Source of the DNA: Inquilinus ginsengisoli_B
GTDB lineage: Bacteria; Pseudomonadota; Alphaproteobacteria; DSM-16000; Inquilinaceae
Length of the DNA stretch: 64,000 nucleotides
Direction of reading: 5' to 3'
NCBI RefSeq assembly: GCF_050434925.1
Contig: NZ_JBNDJK010000001.1
Location: 4,960,001 to 5,024,000, forward strand
A program made the position numbers and the translations under genes. This document shows positions 41,695-50,762 of this stretch, one piece after another (the stretch's first letter is position 1; each line of letters opens with the position of its first letter). The notes under the pieces were generated by a model, which saw nothing but the letters and a program-made list of their open reading frames with translations, searched no databases and was not told where the DNA came from.

Positions 41695-42144
41695 TCAGCC
41701 CTCGCGGCGGCGTTCGAAGCGGACGCCGATGGACTCGGCCTCGGGGAAGACGTCGAGCTTCTCGACCTCGGCCACCGCCCGCAGCACCATCGGATGGGCC
41801 ATGGCGAGGTCCAGCACATGCTCGGCGACGGTCTCGATCAGCCGCACATGCTCCCTCTCGGCCAGGGCCTGCAGGCCCTGCACCAGCCCCTCATAGGAGG
41901 GAACGCGGCCGATGTCGTCGCCGATGCCGCCCGGCGGCAGCTCGACCTCCATTTCGACGCTGATGCGGACGCGCTGGTGCCGCTGCTCCTCATGCGCATA
42001 GACGCCGATCGACATCGGCACGACGAAATGGCGCAGCCGGATCAGATAGGTCGCCGCGCGCGAGGTCTCGGCGACCGGAAAGGCGGTCGGCTTCGATCCG
42101 GCGCGTGTGACCAGCGGAATCAGGGAACGGTTCGGGGCACTCAT
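41695..42144 (-). CDS. Dihydroneopterin aldolase-like protein (FolB family)
   Basis: 149 residues of the tunnelling-fold FolB/FolX family. Visible features are IGVYAHEEQRHQRVRISVE (conserved Glu region, quoted in part), the YEGLVQGLQALAEREHVRLIETVAEHVL helix (quoted in part) and the EVEKLDVFPEAESIGVRFERRR end with the conserved Lys position (usual K-P is K-L here). The N-terminus has about 35 extra residues. Likely 7,8-dihydroneopterin aldolase in folate synthesis, but a paralogue with another substrate is possible. Confidence 0.82.
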   Translation of the reverse strand: MSAPNRSLIPLVTRAGSKPTAFPVAETSRAATYLIRLRHFVVPMSIGVYAHEEQRHQRVRISVEMEVELPPGGIGDDIGRVPSYEGLVQGLQALAEREHVRLIETVAEHVLDLAMAHPMVLRAVAEVEKLDVFPEAESIGVRFERRREG

Positions 42145-42248
42145 GGGGCGATCCGATTGGCGGACACGAGGGCCGTGACTCTGCCGGCCGAGGGTCCGAT
42201 GGCGTGGCACGGGCAGTCTGGCCGTGCAATGGCCCGAGGAAAGACATC

Positions 42249-42301
42249 TTCCCGCGATCGGCCCGGGAAGGCGAGAGCGAAATGCACGCATCGCGTGCAT
42301 G
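42249..42301. repeat. Two short inverted repeats between FolB-like and deacylase genes
   Basis: CTTCCCG and CGGGAAG flank about nine bases near 42249-42271. ATGCACGC and GCGTGCAT flank ATC at 42283-42301. They lie downstream of the deacylase gene and upstream of folB on their common strand. No T-run follows, so an operator for the folB-like gene or an mRNA-stabilising hairpin is as likely as a terminator. Confidence 0.4.
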
Positions 42302-42337
42302 GCTCCCGCCACCCCGGCGAGGCGGATCCGGACCCGA

Positions 42338-43471
42338 TCAGGTCGTCAGCAGGATGGCCCCGCGGCCTTCGATCGGCTCGGCACCGGCGATCTTGGCGAC
42401 GATGTCGCCGGGCCGCACCAGCCGGTGCAGGCATTGCGACCACAGCACCCCGTCGACCCCGGCATGCAGCGGCGTGCGCGCCTGGTCGGGGGCAGCCGTC
42501 GGGTCGACGATGTCGGCGACATGCTCGCCGCGACGCAGCCGGGCGCCGAGCGGCTGCGAGTAGGTGACGATGCCGGCCACCGGCGCGCGCAGCATCTCGT
42601 TGCCGGCCAGCGGCGTGGCGTCGCACCGCGCCTCCGGCAGCGGGCCGGGATCGCCGGCCACAACGCCGCGGCGCTGCAGGAAGCGGACCAGCGCGTCGGC
42701 GTCGGCGCCGGCGGTGCCGTCGTCGACATCGGCCTGGCCGCGCAGCTCGATCGTCGCCGCCAGGCAGGCCGGCGGCAGCGGATGGTCATCGCCGAGCAGC
42801 CGGCGCAGCACCCACCACGGCGCCGAATTGGCCTCGTCGAACGGATTGTCGCCGGACTCCTCGGCCAGCAGCACCGCCTCGGCCCCGAACTCGCGGGCGA
42901 GATCTTCGCCGTCCGGCCACAGCGGCGTGCCGAGATAGACATGCACCGGCGCCTGATTGTCGCAATGCAGGTCGAGCACGAAATCGGCGTCGATCGACAG
43001 GCCCAGCAGCAGCTTGCGCAGTGCGCCGGTCTCGCCGGCCGGCTGCTGCTCCGCCAGCGCCGCCAGCAGCGCCGCGCGCACCAGCCGGACATTGCGCTCG
43101 GCGTCGCCGGTGAGCTGGCCGGCGATGCGCGGCGCCACGATCGGGGCAAGGTCCGGGTAGTGGCGGTTGAAATTGCCGCTTCCGTCCAGGGCAAAGCGGC
43201 CGAGATGGTATTGCAGCACCGATTGCGACAGGCCGATCGGGTTGGCGACCGGCACCACCACGATCTCGCCTTTGATCGCCCCGGCGGCGTCCAGCGCATC
43301 GAGCCGGCGCAGCAGGTGATGGGCCGCCAGCATGCCCGGCAGCTCGTCGGCGTGCAGCCCGGCCTGGACATAGGTCTTGGGCCGCGCCCCGGGACGGCCG
43401 TAGCGGTGCACCGTGACGGTGCGGCTGGTTCCAAGGGCTGGGGAGGGCAACGGGATTTGGCTGACAGTCAT
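42338..43471 (-). CDS. Succinylglutamate desuccinylase/aspartoacylase-family deacylase
   Basis: 377 residues, zinc-dependent M14-like carboxypeptidase fold. Zinc ligands are AGLHADELPG (His...Glu) and LDLHCDNQAPVHVY (His). Catalytic Glu is in AATIELRGQ. A C-terminal barrel domain has biotinyl-like turns (MLRAPVAGIVTYSQPLG). The family includes AstE, AspA and the ectoine deacetylase DoeB. No ectoine or arginine succinyltransferase genes are adjacent, so the substrate remains open. The start at 43471 is chosen over 43534. Confidence 0.87.
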   Translation of the reverse strand: MTVSQIPLPSPALGTSRTVTVHRYGRPGARPKTYVQAGLHADELPGMLAAHHLLRRLDALDAAGAIKGEIVVVPVANPIGLSQSVLQYHLGRFALDGSGNFNRHYPDLAPIVAPRIAGQLTGDAERNVRLVRAALLAALAEQQPAGETGALRKLLLGLSIDADFVLDLHCDNQAPVHVYLGTPLWPDGEDLAREFGAEAVLLAEESGDNPFDEANSAPWWVLRRLLGDDHPLPPACLAATIELRGQADVDDGTAGADADALVRFLQRRGVVAGDPGPLPEARCDATPLAGNEMLRAPVAGIVTYSQPLGARLRRGEHVADIVDPTAAPDQARTPLHAGVDGVLWSQCLHRLVRPGDIVAKIAGAEPIEGRGAILLTT

Positions 43472-43638
43472 CGCGGCACTCTGGCTAAAGGCGCGGCACC
43501 CTAGCGCAGCCGCCGCGCGAAGGCATCGCCGCAATGCTGGTCAAATTTACGCCAGTGCTGCCCTGGTTGCCTAAATTGTGATCATTCGTGCTTTGCCTGC
43601 CGGCGGCGGCGCACGGCTTCGGCCACTCCGGCAAAACC

Positions 43639-43654
43639 GGCACGGCACTTGCTT
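43639..43654 (+). promoter_or_regulatory. Sigma-54 (RpoN) promoter of amtB
   Basis: GGCACG-GCAC-TTGCTT gives the -24 GG (43639-43640) and -12 GC (43651-43652) dinucleotides exactly 10 bases apart, matching GGCACG-N4-TTGC(A/T). It lies 87 bases before the amtB start in the correct orientation. Nitrogen-limitation control by NtrC and RpoN is the established mode for amtB. No clear NtrC binding site was fixed. Confidence 0.75.
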
Positions 43655-43740
43655 GAACAGCGGCGAAGGGCGGTTCGTGCCGGTGCCGACAGGGCGGTTG
43701 CCGACCGTCAGCCGCGAAGACGAAGGCTGGAGACGATTCA

Positions 43741-45087
43741 ATGAAGCGGACGTTTTGGGGAACAGGATTAGCGGGGGCGGCCTTGCTGCTGGCCCTGCCG
43801 GCGCTGGCGCAGGACGCGCCGGCCGTGCCGGATTCGGGGGCGACGGCCTGGATGCAGACATCCACGCTGCTGGTCCTGATGATGGCCATTCCGGGTCTGG
43901 CGCTGTTCTACGGCGGCATGGTGCGGAAGGCGAACGTGCTGTCGATGCTGATGCAGTGCTTCGCCACCACCTGCCTGATCAGCATCGCCTGGATGGTGCT
44001 CGGCTACAGCCTCGCCTTCACCAATGGCGGCGCTTATCTCGGCGATCTCTCGCGCTTCTTCCTCAACGGCCTGCCGGTTTCGGGCGTGTTCACGCTCGGC
44101 GCGGGCGGGGCGGCGACCCCGGTCGCCACGGTCATCCCGGAATCGGTCTACATGATGTTCCAGATGACCTTCGCCGCGATTACGCCGGCGCTGATCGTTG
44201 GCGCCTTCGCCGATCGGATGAAGTTCTCGTCGCTCCTGGTCTTCGTGCTGCTCTGGTCGCTGATCGTCTACGCACCGGTGGCCCATTGGGTGTGGCAGCC
44301 GAACGGCTGGCTCTTCGCCATGGGCGTGCTCGATTTCGCCGGCGGCACCGTGGTGCACATCAATGCCGGCATCGCCGGTCTGGTCGCCTGCATCGTGATC
44401 GGCAAGCGCAAGGGGTACGGCACCGGCGCGGCGCATGCCTTCGCGCCCCACAACCTGGTCTATAGCGTGATCGGCGCCTCGCTGCTTTGGGTCGGCTGGT
44501 TCGGCTTCAACGCCGGCTCCTGGCTCGCCGCCGACGGCCGCTCCGGCATGGCGTTCACGACGACGCATATCGCCACCGCCGCCGCCGCCCTGTCCTGGAT
44601 GTTCGCGGAATGGGCGGCGAAGGGTAAGCCGAGCGTGCTCGGCGTCATCTCCGGTGCCGTGGCCGGCCTGGTCGCGATCACCCCGGCCTGCGGCTTCGTC
44701 AACCCGACCGGTGCGCTGGTGATCGGCATCGTCGCCGGCATCGTCTGCTTCATCGCCTCAACCTCGGTGAAGAAGGCGTTCGGGTATGACGACTCGCTCG
44801 ACGTGTTCGGCGTCCACGGCGTCGGCGGCATCGTCGGCGCCCTGCTGACCGGCGTCTTCGCCGACCCGTCGATCTCGGCCGGGGCCGGCGACTATGCCGG
44901 CCTGCTCTACGGCAACGCGCATCAGTTCGTGGTCCAGGTCTATGGCGTCGTCGCCTCGCTGGTCTGGAGTGGCGTGGTCACCCTGGTGCTGCTGCTCCTG
45001 ATCAAGGCGGTGATGGGTCTCCGGGTTTCGGAAGAGGCGGAGCGCGACGGCCTCGACCTCGCCGTGCATGGCGAGGCGGTGCAATAA
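43741..45087 (+). CDS. amtB: Ammonium transporter
   Basis: 448 residues: cleavable signal peptide (about 1-21, ending LAQDAP) and eleven membrane helices of the Amt/Rh fold. Visible features are LLVLMMAIPGLALFYGGMVR, GGTVVHINAGIAGLVAC (first twin His), FGFNAGSWLAADG and DVFGVHGVGGIVGALLTGVF (second twin-His region), some quoted in part. It conducts ammonium or ammonia into the cell under nitrogen limitation. Unusually, no glnK precedes it: the upstream gene is divergent and the promoter faces amtB directly. Confidence 0.96.
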   Translation: MKRTFWGTGLAGAALLLALPALAQDAPAVPDSGATAWMQTSTLLVLMMAIPGLALFYGGMVRKANVLSMLMQCFATTCLISIAWMVLGYSLAFTNGGAYLGDLSRFFLNGLPVSGVFTLGAGGAATPVATVIPESVYMMFQMTFAAITPALIVGAFADRMKFSSLLVFVLLWSLIVYAPVAHWVWQPNGWLFAMGVLDFAGGTVVHINAGIAGLVACIVIGKRKGYGTGAAHAFAPHNLVYSVIGASLLWVGWFGFNAGSWLAADGRSGMAFTTTHIATAAAALSWMFAEWAAKGKPSVLGVISGAVAGLVAITPACGFVNPTGALVIGIVAGIVCFIASTSVKKAFGYDDSLDVFGVHGVGGIVGALLTGVFADPSISAGAGDYAGLLYGNAHQFVVQVYGVVASLVWSGVVTLVLLLLIKAVMGLRVSEEAERDGLDLAVHGEAVQ

Positions 45088-45114
45088 CGCTCGCACAGTT
45101 GGCGGCCAGACTTG

Positions 45115-45141
45115 GGGCGTCCTTCGGGACGCCCTTTTTTT
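45115..45141 (+). terminator. Intrinsic terminator after amtB
   Basis: GGGCGTCC (45115-45122) pairs with GGACGCCC (45127-45134) around a TTCG tetraloop and is followed by seven T residues (45135-45141). It lies 28 bases after the amtB stop. A textbook Rho-independent terminator. Confidence 0.92.
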
Positions 45142-45265
45142 GCCCATGGCGAGGGTGCCGATTTTTCGGGCAGCGGCAGGCGGGTGGACGCAACCACTGG
45201 CGGCGCCGGCGCGAATTGTGTCGGAGGAGGTCGCGCTCGGTCGCGCCTGCCTCGGGAGGAAAGCC

Positions 45266-45646
45266 ATGAAACTCATCGCCATCGGCATCGCAGCGGGGCT
45301 GCTCGCCGCTGCTTCGGCCTTCGCCATGGACGAGCCGGCGAAGACCATGAAGACCTCGGCCGGCGAGGTCTATACGGACGAGAAGGGCATGACGCTCTAC
45401 GTCTATGACAAGGACGAGGCCGGCCAGTCCAACTGCTATGACAAATGCGCCACCAACTGGCCGCCGTTCAAGGCCGCGGCCGGCGCCATGGCCATGGGCG
45501 AGTGGACCATCGTCCAGCGCACCGACGGCACCGCCATGTGGGCCTATGACGGCAAGCCGCTCTACACCTATATCAAGGACCAGAAGGCGGGCGACGTCAC
45601 GGGCGACGGCGCCGGCGGTGCCTGGCACGTCGCCAAGCCCGACTGA
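45266..45646 (+). CDS. Exported secreted-repeat protein (PF03640/COG4315 type)
   Basis: 126 residues with a signal peptide (about 1-20, ending AFAMDEP). Two copies of the lipoprotein_15 repeat are visible: AGEVYTDEKGMTLYVYDKDEAGQSNCYDKCATNWPPF and TDGTAMWAYDGKPLYTYIKDQ, quoted in part. The first contains a Cys pair that can form a disulfide. GGGAGGAA marks the start. Periplasmic or secreted, function unknown; members are common near membrane-redox genes. Confidence 0.87.
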   Translation: MKLIAIGIAAGLLAAASAFAMDEPAKTMKTSAGEVYTDEKGMTLYVYDKDEAGQSNCYDKCATNWPPFKAAAGAMAMGEWTIVQRTDGTAMWAYDGKPLYTYIKDQKAGDVTGDGAGGAWHVAKPD

Positions 45647-45654
45647 GGGCCGGC

Positions 45655-45687
45655 AAAAAAGGAGAGGGCGGCCGAAGCCGCCCTCTC
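45655..45687 (-). terminator. Terminator of gap (minus strand)
   Basis: An 11-bp perfect stem GAGAGGGCGGC (45662-45672) with GCCGCCCTCTC (45677-45687) around CGAA. Read on the minus strand it is followed by six T residues (plus-strand AAAAAA at 45655-45660), so it ends the gap transcript. It may also stop the convergent secreted-repeat gene. Confidence 0.85.
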
Positions 45688-45712
45688 GCATTCCTGAACC
45701 AGTGGTCCCGGG

Positions 45713-46720
45713 TCAGCGGGCCTGGGACATGGCGATCGCGGTGTCGCCCATCCGGTTCGAGAAGCCCCACTCGTTGTCGTACCAGGCCATGATCCGGACG
45801 AAGGTGCCGTCGATGACCTTGGTCTCGTTGATCGCGAAGATCGACGAGCGTGGGTCGTGGTTGAAGTCGGTCGAGACCAGGTCCTCCTCGTAGAAGCCGA
45901 GGATGTCCTTCAGCTTGCCGCGGGCGGCCTGCTTGATCGCCGCGTTGACCTCCTCGACCGTGGTCGGGCGCTTGGCGACGAACTTGAAGTCGACCACCGA
46001 CACGTTCGGCGACGGCACCCGGATCGAGGTGCCGTCCAGCTTGCCCTTCAGCTCCGGCAGCACCTTGCCGACGGCCTTGGCGGCGCCGGTCGAGGTCGGG
46101 ATCAGGTTGAGCGCCGCGGCCCGGGCCCGGTGCAGGTCCTTGTGCATCGTGTCGACGATGCGCTGGTCGCCGGTGTAGCTGTGGATCGTGGTCATGAAGC
46201 CGTGATCGATGCCGATCGCGTCATGCAGCACCCAGGCGACCGGCGCCAGACAGTTGGTGGTGCAGGAGGCGTTGGAGACGATCGTGTGCGCGGCGGTCAG
46301 CTTGTCGTGGTTGACGCCGTAGACGACGGTCAGATCCTCGTCGGTCGCCGGCGCCGAGATCAGCACCTTCTTGGCGCCGGCCGTCAGCTGCTTGGCGGCG
46401 TCGTCGCGCTTGGTGAAGATGCCCGAGCATTCCAGCGCGATCTCGACGCCGAGCGCGCCCCAGGGCAGCTGGGTCGGGTCGCGCTGCTGCACCGCCTTGA
46501 TGCCGTGGCCGTTGACGATCAGCGTGTCGCCTTCGACCGCGATGTCGAACGGCGCGCGGCCGTGCACGCTGTCGTATTTCAGCAGATGGGCGTTGGTCTT
46601 GACGTCGGCGAGGTCGTTGATCGCGACCACCTCGATATCCTTGCGCCCGGATTCTATCAGCGCCCGCAGCACCAGGCGCCCGATGCGCCCGAACCCATTG
46701 ATGGCAACCTTAACGGCCAT
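45713..46720 (-). CDS. gap: Glyceraldehyde-3-phosphate dehydrogenase
   Basis: 335 residues. The N-terminal NAD-binding Rossmann fold (AINGFGRIGRLVLRA) and the active-site Cys153 in SNASCTTNC are clear. The C-terminal SWYDNEWG-type motif reads AWYDNEWGFSNRM. It interconverts glyceraldehyde-3-phosphate and 1,3-bisphosphoglycerate in glycolysis and gluconeogenesis. It follows tkt by 97 bases on the same strand, a common alphaproteobacterial tkt-gap arrangement. No pgk follows here. Confidence 0.97.
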   Translation of the reverse strand: MAVKVAINGFGRIGRLVLRALIESGRKDIEVVAINDLADVKTNAHLLKYDSVHGRAPFDIAVEGDTLIVNGHGIKAVQQRDPTQLPWGALGVEIALECSGIFTKRDDAAKQLTAGAKKVLISAPATDEDLTVVYGVNHDKLTAAHTIVSNASCTTNCLAPVAWVLHDAIGIDHGFMTTIHSYTGDQRIVDTMHKDLHRARAAALNLIPTSTGAAKAVGKVLPELKGKLDGTSIRVPSPNVSVVDFKFVAKRPTTVEEVNAAIKQAARGKLKDILGFYEEDLVSTDFNHDPRSSIFAINETKVIDGTFVRIMAWYDNEWGFSNRMGDTAIAMSQAR

Positions 46721-46817
46721 TGTCGTCTTCTCCGATCCGATGGTCTTGTACCGATAGCGCCTGGGGAACCAACCCGGTTCCCTTCCGTGTGGGAAGGGCT
46801 GGCTCCCGGCATCGGCG

Positions 46818-48809
46818 TTACAGCTTGGCCTTGGCGGCGGCGACAATCGCCTCGGCCGTGATCCCGAAATGCTTGTACAGCTGGTCGTAGGGGCCCGAGG
46901 CGCCGAAGCGGGTCATGCCGACGAAGCTGCCCTCCGAGCCGATATAGTGGTCCCAGCCCTGGCGCACACCTGCTTCCACGGCGATGCGGACCACGCCCTG
47001 GCCCAGCACCCGACGGCGATAGTCGGACGGCTGGCGGTCGAACAGCGTCGTGCAGGGCATCGAGACGAGGCGGGTGCCGATGCCCTCGGCCTCCAGCGCG
47101 TCGCGCGCCTCGTTGGCGATGGACACCTCGGAGCCGGTGGCCACCAGCAGCACGCGCGGCGTGCCGGTCGCCTCCCGCAGGATGTACCCGCCCTTGGCCG
47201 ACAGGTTCTCGGCATTGGCGTTCAGGCGCAGCGTCGGCAGGTTCTGACGGGTCAGCGCCAGCACCGACGGGGCGTCCTCGGTCTCCAGCGCGATCTGCCA
47301 GGCCTCGGCGGTCTCGACCGCGTCGCAGGGGCGGAACACCATCAGATGCGGGATCGCCCGCAACGCCGCGACATGCTCGACCGGCTGGTGGGTCGGGCCA
47401 TCCTCGCCGAGGCCGATCGAGTCATGGGTCATGACGAAGACGACGCGCTGGCGCATCAGCGACGCCAGGCGGATCGATGGCCGGCAATAGTCGGTGAAGG
47501 TCAGGAAGGTGGCGCCGTAGGGGATGACGCCGCCATGCAGCGCCAGCCCGTTCATCGCCGCCGCCATGCCGTGCTCGCGCACGCCGTAGCGGATATAGCG
47601 GCCGCCGAACTTGCCGGGCTCGATATCGGTCGAGGCCTTGGTCTTGGTGTTGTTCGACGGCGTCAGGTCGGCCGAACCGCCGATCAGCTCCGGGATCGCC
47701 GGCACCAGCAGCTCCAGCACCTGGCCGGAGGCGACGCGGGTGGCCAGGCTTGGCTTGGTCTGTGAGATCTCGGCCTTGAACTTGGCGAGGATGCCGTCGA
47801 GGCCGGAGGGCAGGGCGCCGGTGTTGGCCTGGCGGAAGGCGGCGCGGATCTCGGCCGGCGTCTTCAGGAGGCGCTGGTCCCAGGCCAGGCGCTCGGCCTC
47901 GCCGCGCTTGCCGATCTCGCGCCAGGCCGCGATCGTCGCCTCCGGCACCTCGAAGGGTGGGTAGGGCCAATTCAGGTTGGCGCGGGTGGCGGCGACCTCG
48001 TCCTTGCCCAGCGGCGAGCCGTGGGTGGCGCTGGTGCCCTGCTTGTTCGGGGCGCCCCAGCCGATGATGGTCTTGCAGGCGATCAGGCTCGGCCGGTCAT
48101 CGGCGAGCGCCGCGTCGATCGCAGCGGCGATGGCGTCGGTGTCGTGGCCGTCGACGCGCTGGACGTGCCAGTGATAGCCTTCGAAGCGCTTCTGGACGTC
48201 GTCGCTGAACGACAGCGAGGTCGGGCCGTCGATGGTGATGTGGTTGTCGTCATAGAGCACGATCAGCCGGCCGAGCTTCAGGTGCCCGGCCAGCGAGCAG
48301 GCCTCGTGGCTGATCCCCTCCTCGAGGTCGCCGTCGCCGCAGGTGACCCAGGTGTGGTGGTCGACCAGGTCGTCGCCGAAGCGGGCGTTCAGGATCCGCT
48401 CGGCCAGCGCGAAGCCGACGGCATTGCCCAGGCCCTGGCCCAGCGGCCCGGTCGTGGTCTCGATCCCGGCCTCGTGGTCGACCTCGGGATGGCCGGCGGT
48501 GTGATAGCCCAGCTGCCGGAAATGCTTGATCTCGTCGAGCGTGATCTTGCTGTTGCCGGTCAGGTACAGCAGCGAATACAGCAGCATCGAGCCGTGGCCG
48601 CCGGACAGGATGAAGCGGTCGCGATCGGCCCAGGTCGGGTGGGCGGCGTCGAACTTCAGGTAGCGGCTGAACAGCACCGTGGCGACGTCGGCCATGCCCA
48701 TCGGCATGCCGGGATGGCCGCTTTTCGCAGCCTCCACCGCGTCCAGGGACAGGAAGCGGATGGCGTTCGCCATGTCTGAGTGGGTGACGGTCCGGGGGCT
48801 GTCGCTCAT
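46818..48809 (-). CDS. tkt: Transketolase
   Basis: 663 residues. The thiamine diphosphate motif GDGDLEEG begins at residue 158. The invariant active-site His regions (SGHPGMPMG, GPLGQGLGNAVG) and the C-terminal TK_C domain are present at normal length. It transfers two-carbon units in the pentose phosphate pathway and supplies erythrose-4-phosphate to the shikimate pathway, whose aroQ and aroA are also in the window. Divergent from the zapA-side genes. Confidence 0.97.
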   Translation of the reverse strand: MSDSPRTVTHSDMANAIRFLSLDAVEAAKSGHPGMPMGMADVATVLFSRYLKFDAAHPTWADRDRFILSGGHGSMLLYSLLYLTGNSKITLDEIKHFRQLGYHTAGHPEVDHEAGIETTTGPLGQGLGNAVGFALAERILNARFGDDLVDHHTWVTCGDGDLEEGISHEACSLAGHLKLGRLIVLYDDNHITIDGPTSLSFSDDVQKRFEGYHWHVQRVDGHDTDAIAAAIDAALADDRPSLIACKTIIGWGAPNKQGTSATHGSPLGKDEVAATRANLNWPYPPFEVPEATIAAWREIGKRGEAERLAWDQRLLKTPAEIRAAFRQANTGALPSGLDGILAKFKAEISQTKPSLATRVASGQVLELLVPAIPELIGGSADLTPSNNTKTKASTDIEPGKFGGRYIRYGVREHGMAAAMNGLALHGGVIPYGATFLTFTDYCRPSIRLASLMRQRVVFVMTHDSIGLGEDGPTHQPVEHVAALRAIPHLMVFRPCDAVETAEAWQIALETEDAPSVLALTRQNLPTLRLNANAENLSAKGGYILREATGTPRVLLVATGSEVSIANEARDALEAEGIGTRLVSMPCTTLFDRQPSDYRRRVLGQGVVRIAVEAGVRQGWDHYIGSEGSFVGMTRFGASGPYDQLYKHFGITAEAIVAAAKAKL

Positions 48810-49077
48810 GGCATCGATCCGTTCGGGGACACGGGGACCCGACGATGGCCCGCCCAGGCTCTCATCGAGGCGGGGCGCTCGTCGGGGGCGGCGGCACCAT
48901 GCAGCCCCGGTGCCCCCGCGTCAATGCCACCAAATGCCCATTTCGGGCCCAAAAGTGGGTGAAAACGTCGGACATTCCAGGTGCCGGGCAGAAGCCCTGG
49001 AGGTCATCGGAGCGCTGCGCTACACAAGTCGGACATAACGGCGGCGGCGCCGGCCGAGAGGGTTTCGGAGAGACGGG

Positions 49078-50163
49078 ATGGAACGGTTCGACGGGGTGCG
49101 ACTGCAGCGGGCGGTGCTGGAGGAGTTCGCGGCGGCGCTGCTGCGCGGCGCCGGGATGTCGGATGACAGCGCGGCGGCGACGGCGCGGGCGATGACCGAC
49201 GCCTCGGCCCGCGGCGTCGACACCCATGGCGTGCGCCTGATCCCGTTCTATCTCGACCAGCTGCAGAACGGGCGGGTCAACCCGGCCCCGGCGGTGACCG
49301 CGACCCGCACCGCCCCGACCTGCGTCGTGGTCGACGCCGATGGCGGCCTCGGCCACCTCGCCAGCTACCGTGCCATCGACGAGGCGGCGACGCTGGCGGA
49401 GGAAACCGGGCTGGCCGCCGCCGTGGTCACCCGCTCGTCCCATCACGGCGCCACCGGCGTCTACACCCTGGCGGCGGCGCAGCGCGGCTTCGTCGCCTTC
49501 GGCTGCACCCATGCCGATGCGCTGGTGGTGCCGCATGGCGGGGTGAAGCCGTTCTTCGGCACCAACCCGATCAGCTTCGCCGCCCCGGCGCGCGACGAGG
49601 AACCGGTGCTGCTGGACATGGCGACCAGCGCCATCCCGCTGAACCGGGTGCATCTGCGCCGCGACACCAACACGCCGCTGCCGCCCGAGGTCGCGGTCGG
49701 CGACGACGGCGTCGCCACCACCGATCCGCATGTCGCCACCGGCCTGATCCCGGTCGGCGGGCTGGGCTATGGCTACAAGGGCGCCGGCCTGGCGATGATG
49801 GTGGAGATCCTGTGCGCCAGCCTGACCGGCATGTCGCACGGCTTCCGCATGACCAAGTTCACCGGCCCGGGCCAGCCGGTGCATATCGGGCACTTCTTCC
49901 TGCTGCTGAAGCCGCAGGCCTTCGCCGCCGGCGGCTACGACTCGTCGCTCACGGCGATTCTCGCGGATCTGCGGTCGCAGCCGGCCCAGCCGGGGCAGGA
50001 GGTGATGGCGCCGGGCGACCCGGAAAAGCGCGAGGCGGCGGAGCGCGCACGGCTCGGCGTGCCGCTGGACCGCCGCACCTGGGAGCGGCTGACGGAGTTC
50101 GCCGGCAGCGTCGGCGTCGCCGTGCCGGAGGCTTCCGTTGACGGGAACCGGAGCGGCGCATAG
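49078..50163 (+). CDS. Ldh-family (malate/L-lactate/ureidoglycolate-type) NAD(P) oxidoreductase
   Basis: 361 residues of the type 2 malate/lactate dehydrogenase family, which is unrelated to Rossmann-fold LDH. Features visible are DASARGVDTHGVRLIPFYLDQL, VVTRSSHHGATGVYTLAAAQRG (both quoted in part), TNPISFAAPA and LDMATSAIP. Members reduce 2-oxoacids, delta-1-piperideine-2-carboxylate/pyrroline-2-carboxylate or ureidoglycolate. The substrate is not determinable from this. It is inserted between tkt and the zapA block. Confidence 0.9.
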   Translation: MERFDGVRLQRAVLEEFAAALLRGAGMSDDSAAATARAMTDASARGVDTHGVRLIPFYLDQLQNGRVNPAPAVTATRTAPTCVVVDADGGLGHLASYRAIDEAATLAEETGLAAAVVTRSSHHGATGVYTLAAAQRGFVAFGCTHADALVVPHGGVKPFFGTNPISFAAPARDEEPVLLDMATSAIPLNRVHLRRDTNTPLPPEVAVGDDGVATTDPHVATGLIPVGGLGYGYKGAGLAMMVEILCASLTGMSHGFRMTKFTGPGQPVHIGHFFLLLKPQAFAAGGYDSSLTAILADLRSQPAQPGQEVMAPGDPEKREAAERARLGVPLDRRTWERLTEFAGSVGVAVPEASVDGNRSGA

Positions 50164-50199
50164 TTTCACGCGGATGACGCTGGATCTGGAGTCCCGCCC

Positions 50200-50430
50200 A
50201 TGAGCGGGTTGACCGCGGAGCTCGACCGCCTGGAACGCGCCCTGGAGCGCCTGGATGCTGCTATGGCGGCGCAGGCGGAGCGCAGCCAGACGCAGATCGA
50301 CGAGATCGCGGACCGCGTGCGCACGCAGGCGGTGACCGAGATCGAGACCGAGCTGCGCGAGGACACGGCGACGGTGGCGGCGCGGGTCAACCAGGTGATC
50401 CAGCGCATCGAGACCCTTTTGGAAAAGTAA
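50200..50430 (+). CDS. Small coiled-coil protein upstream of zapA (DUF4164-like)
   Basis: 76 residues, almost entirely helical and strongly charged with a regular heptad pattern (LTAELDRLERALERLDAAM), and no signal peptide. Its position directly before zapA (4 bases) matches the DUF4164 protein of many alphaproteobacteria. A role with ZapA in division is suggested by context only. Confidence 0.78.
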   Translation: MSGLTAELDRLERALERLDAAMAAQAERSQTQIDEIADRVRTQAVTEIETELREDTATVAARVNQVIQRIETLLEK

Positions 50431-50434
50431 CGCC

Positions 50435-50761
50435 GTGGCCCGGGTCGAAATCAATCTGAACAACCGCCCCTATCCGATCGCCTGCGAGGACGGGCAGGAG
50501 GGGCGCGTCCGCGAGGTCGCCACCTTCGTGCAGGAGCGGATCCGGGAGATCCAGGGCTCGGTGCGGACCGCGACCGACACCCATCTGCTGGTCATGGTCG
50601 CGCTGATGCTGGGCGACGAGCTGCTCGACCTGCGCGAGGGCAAGGTTCCCGGCGCGGCCGCCGCGGCGCCGTCGCCGCTGGACGATCCGGAGCTGTCGTC
50701 GCGGCTGCAGAAACTGGCGGATCGGATCGAGGCCATTGCAGCCCGGGTCGAGACACCCTAA
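50435..50761 (+). CDS. zapA: Cell division protein ZapA
   Basis: 108 residues with a GTG start. The N-terminal beta-hairpin ZapA head (VEINLNNRPYPIACEDGQEGRVREVATFV, quoted in part, about 3-32) is followed by a helical dimerisation region. ZapA bundles FtsZ protofilaments at the division site. The conserved order zapA-6S RNA-fau supports the call. Confidence 0.9.
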   Translation: MARVEINLNNRPYPIACEDGQEGRVREVATFVQERIREIQGSVRTATDTHLLVMVALMLGDELLDLREGKVPGAAAAAPSPLDDPELSSRLQKLADRIEAIAARVETP

Positions 50762-50762
50762 A

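Noticed and set aside
48862..50463. 533-codon minus-strand frame over the Ldh-family gene
   Set aside because: Shadow of the dehydrogenase and zapA-side genes; no family features.
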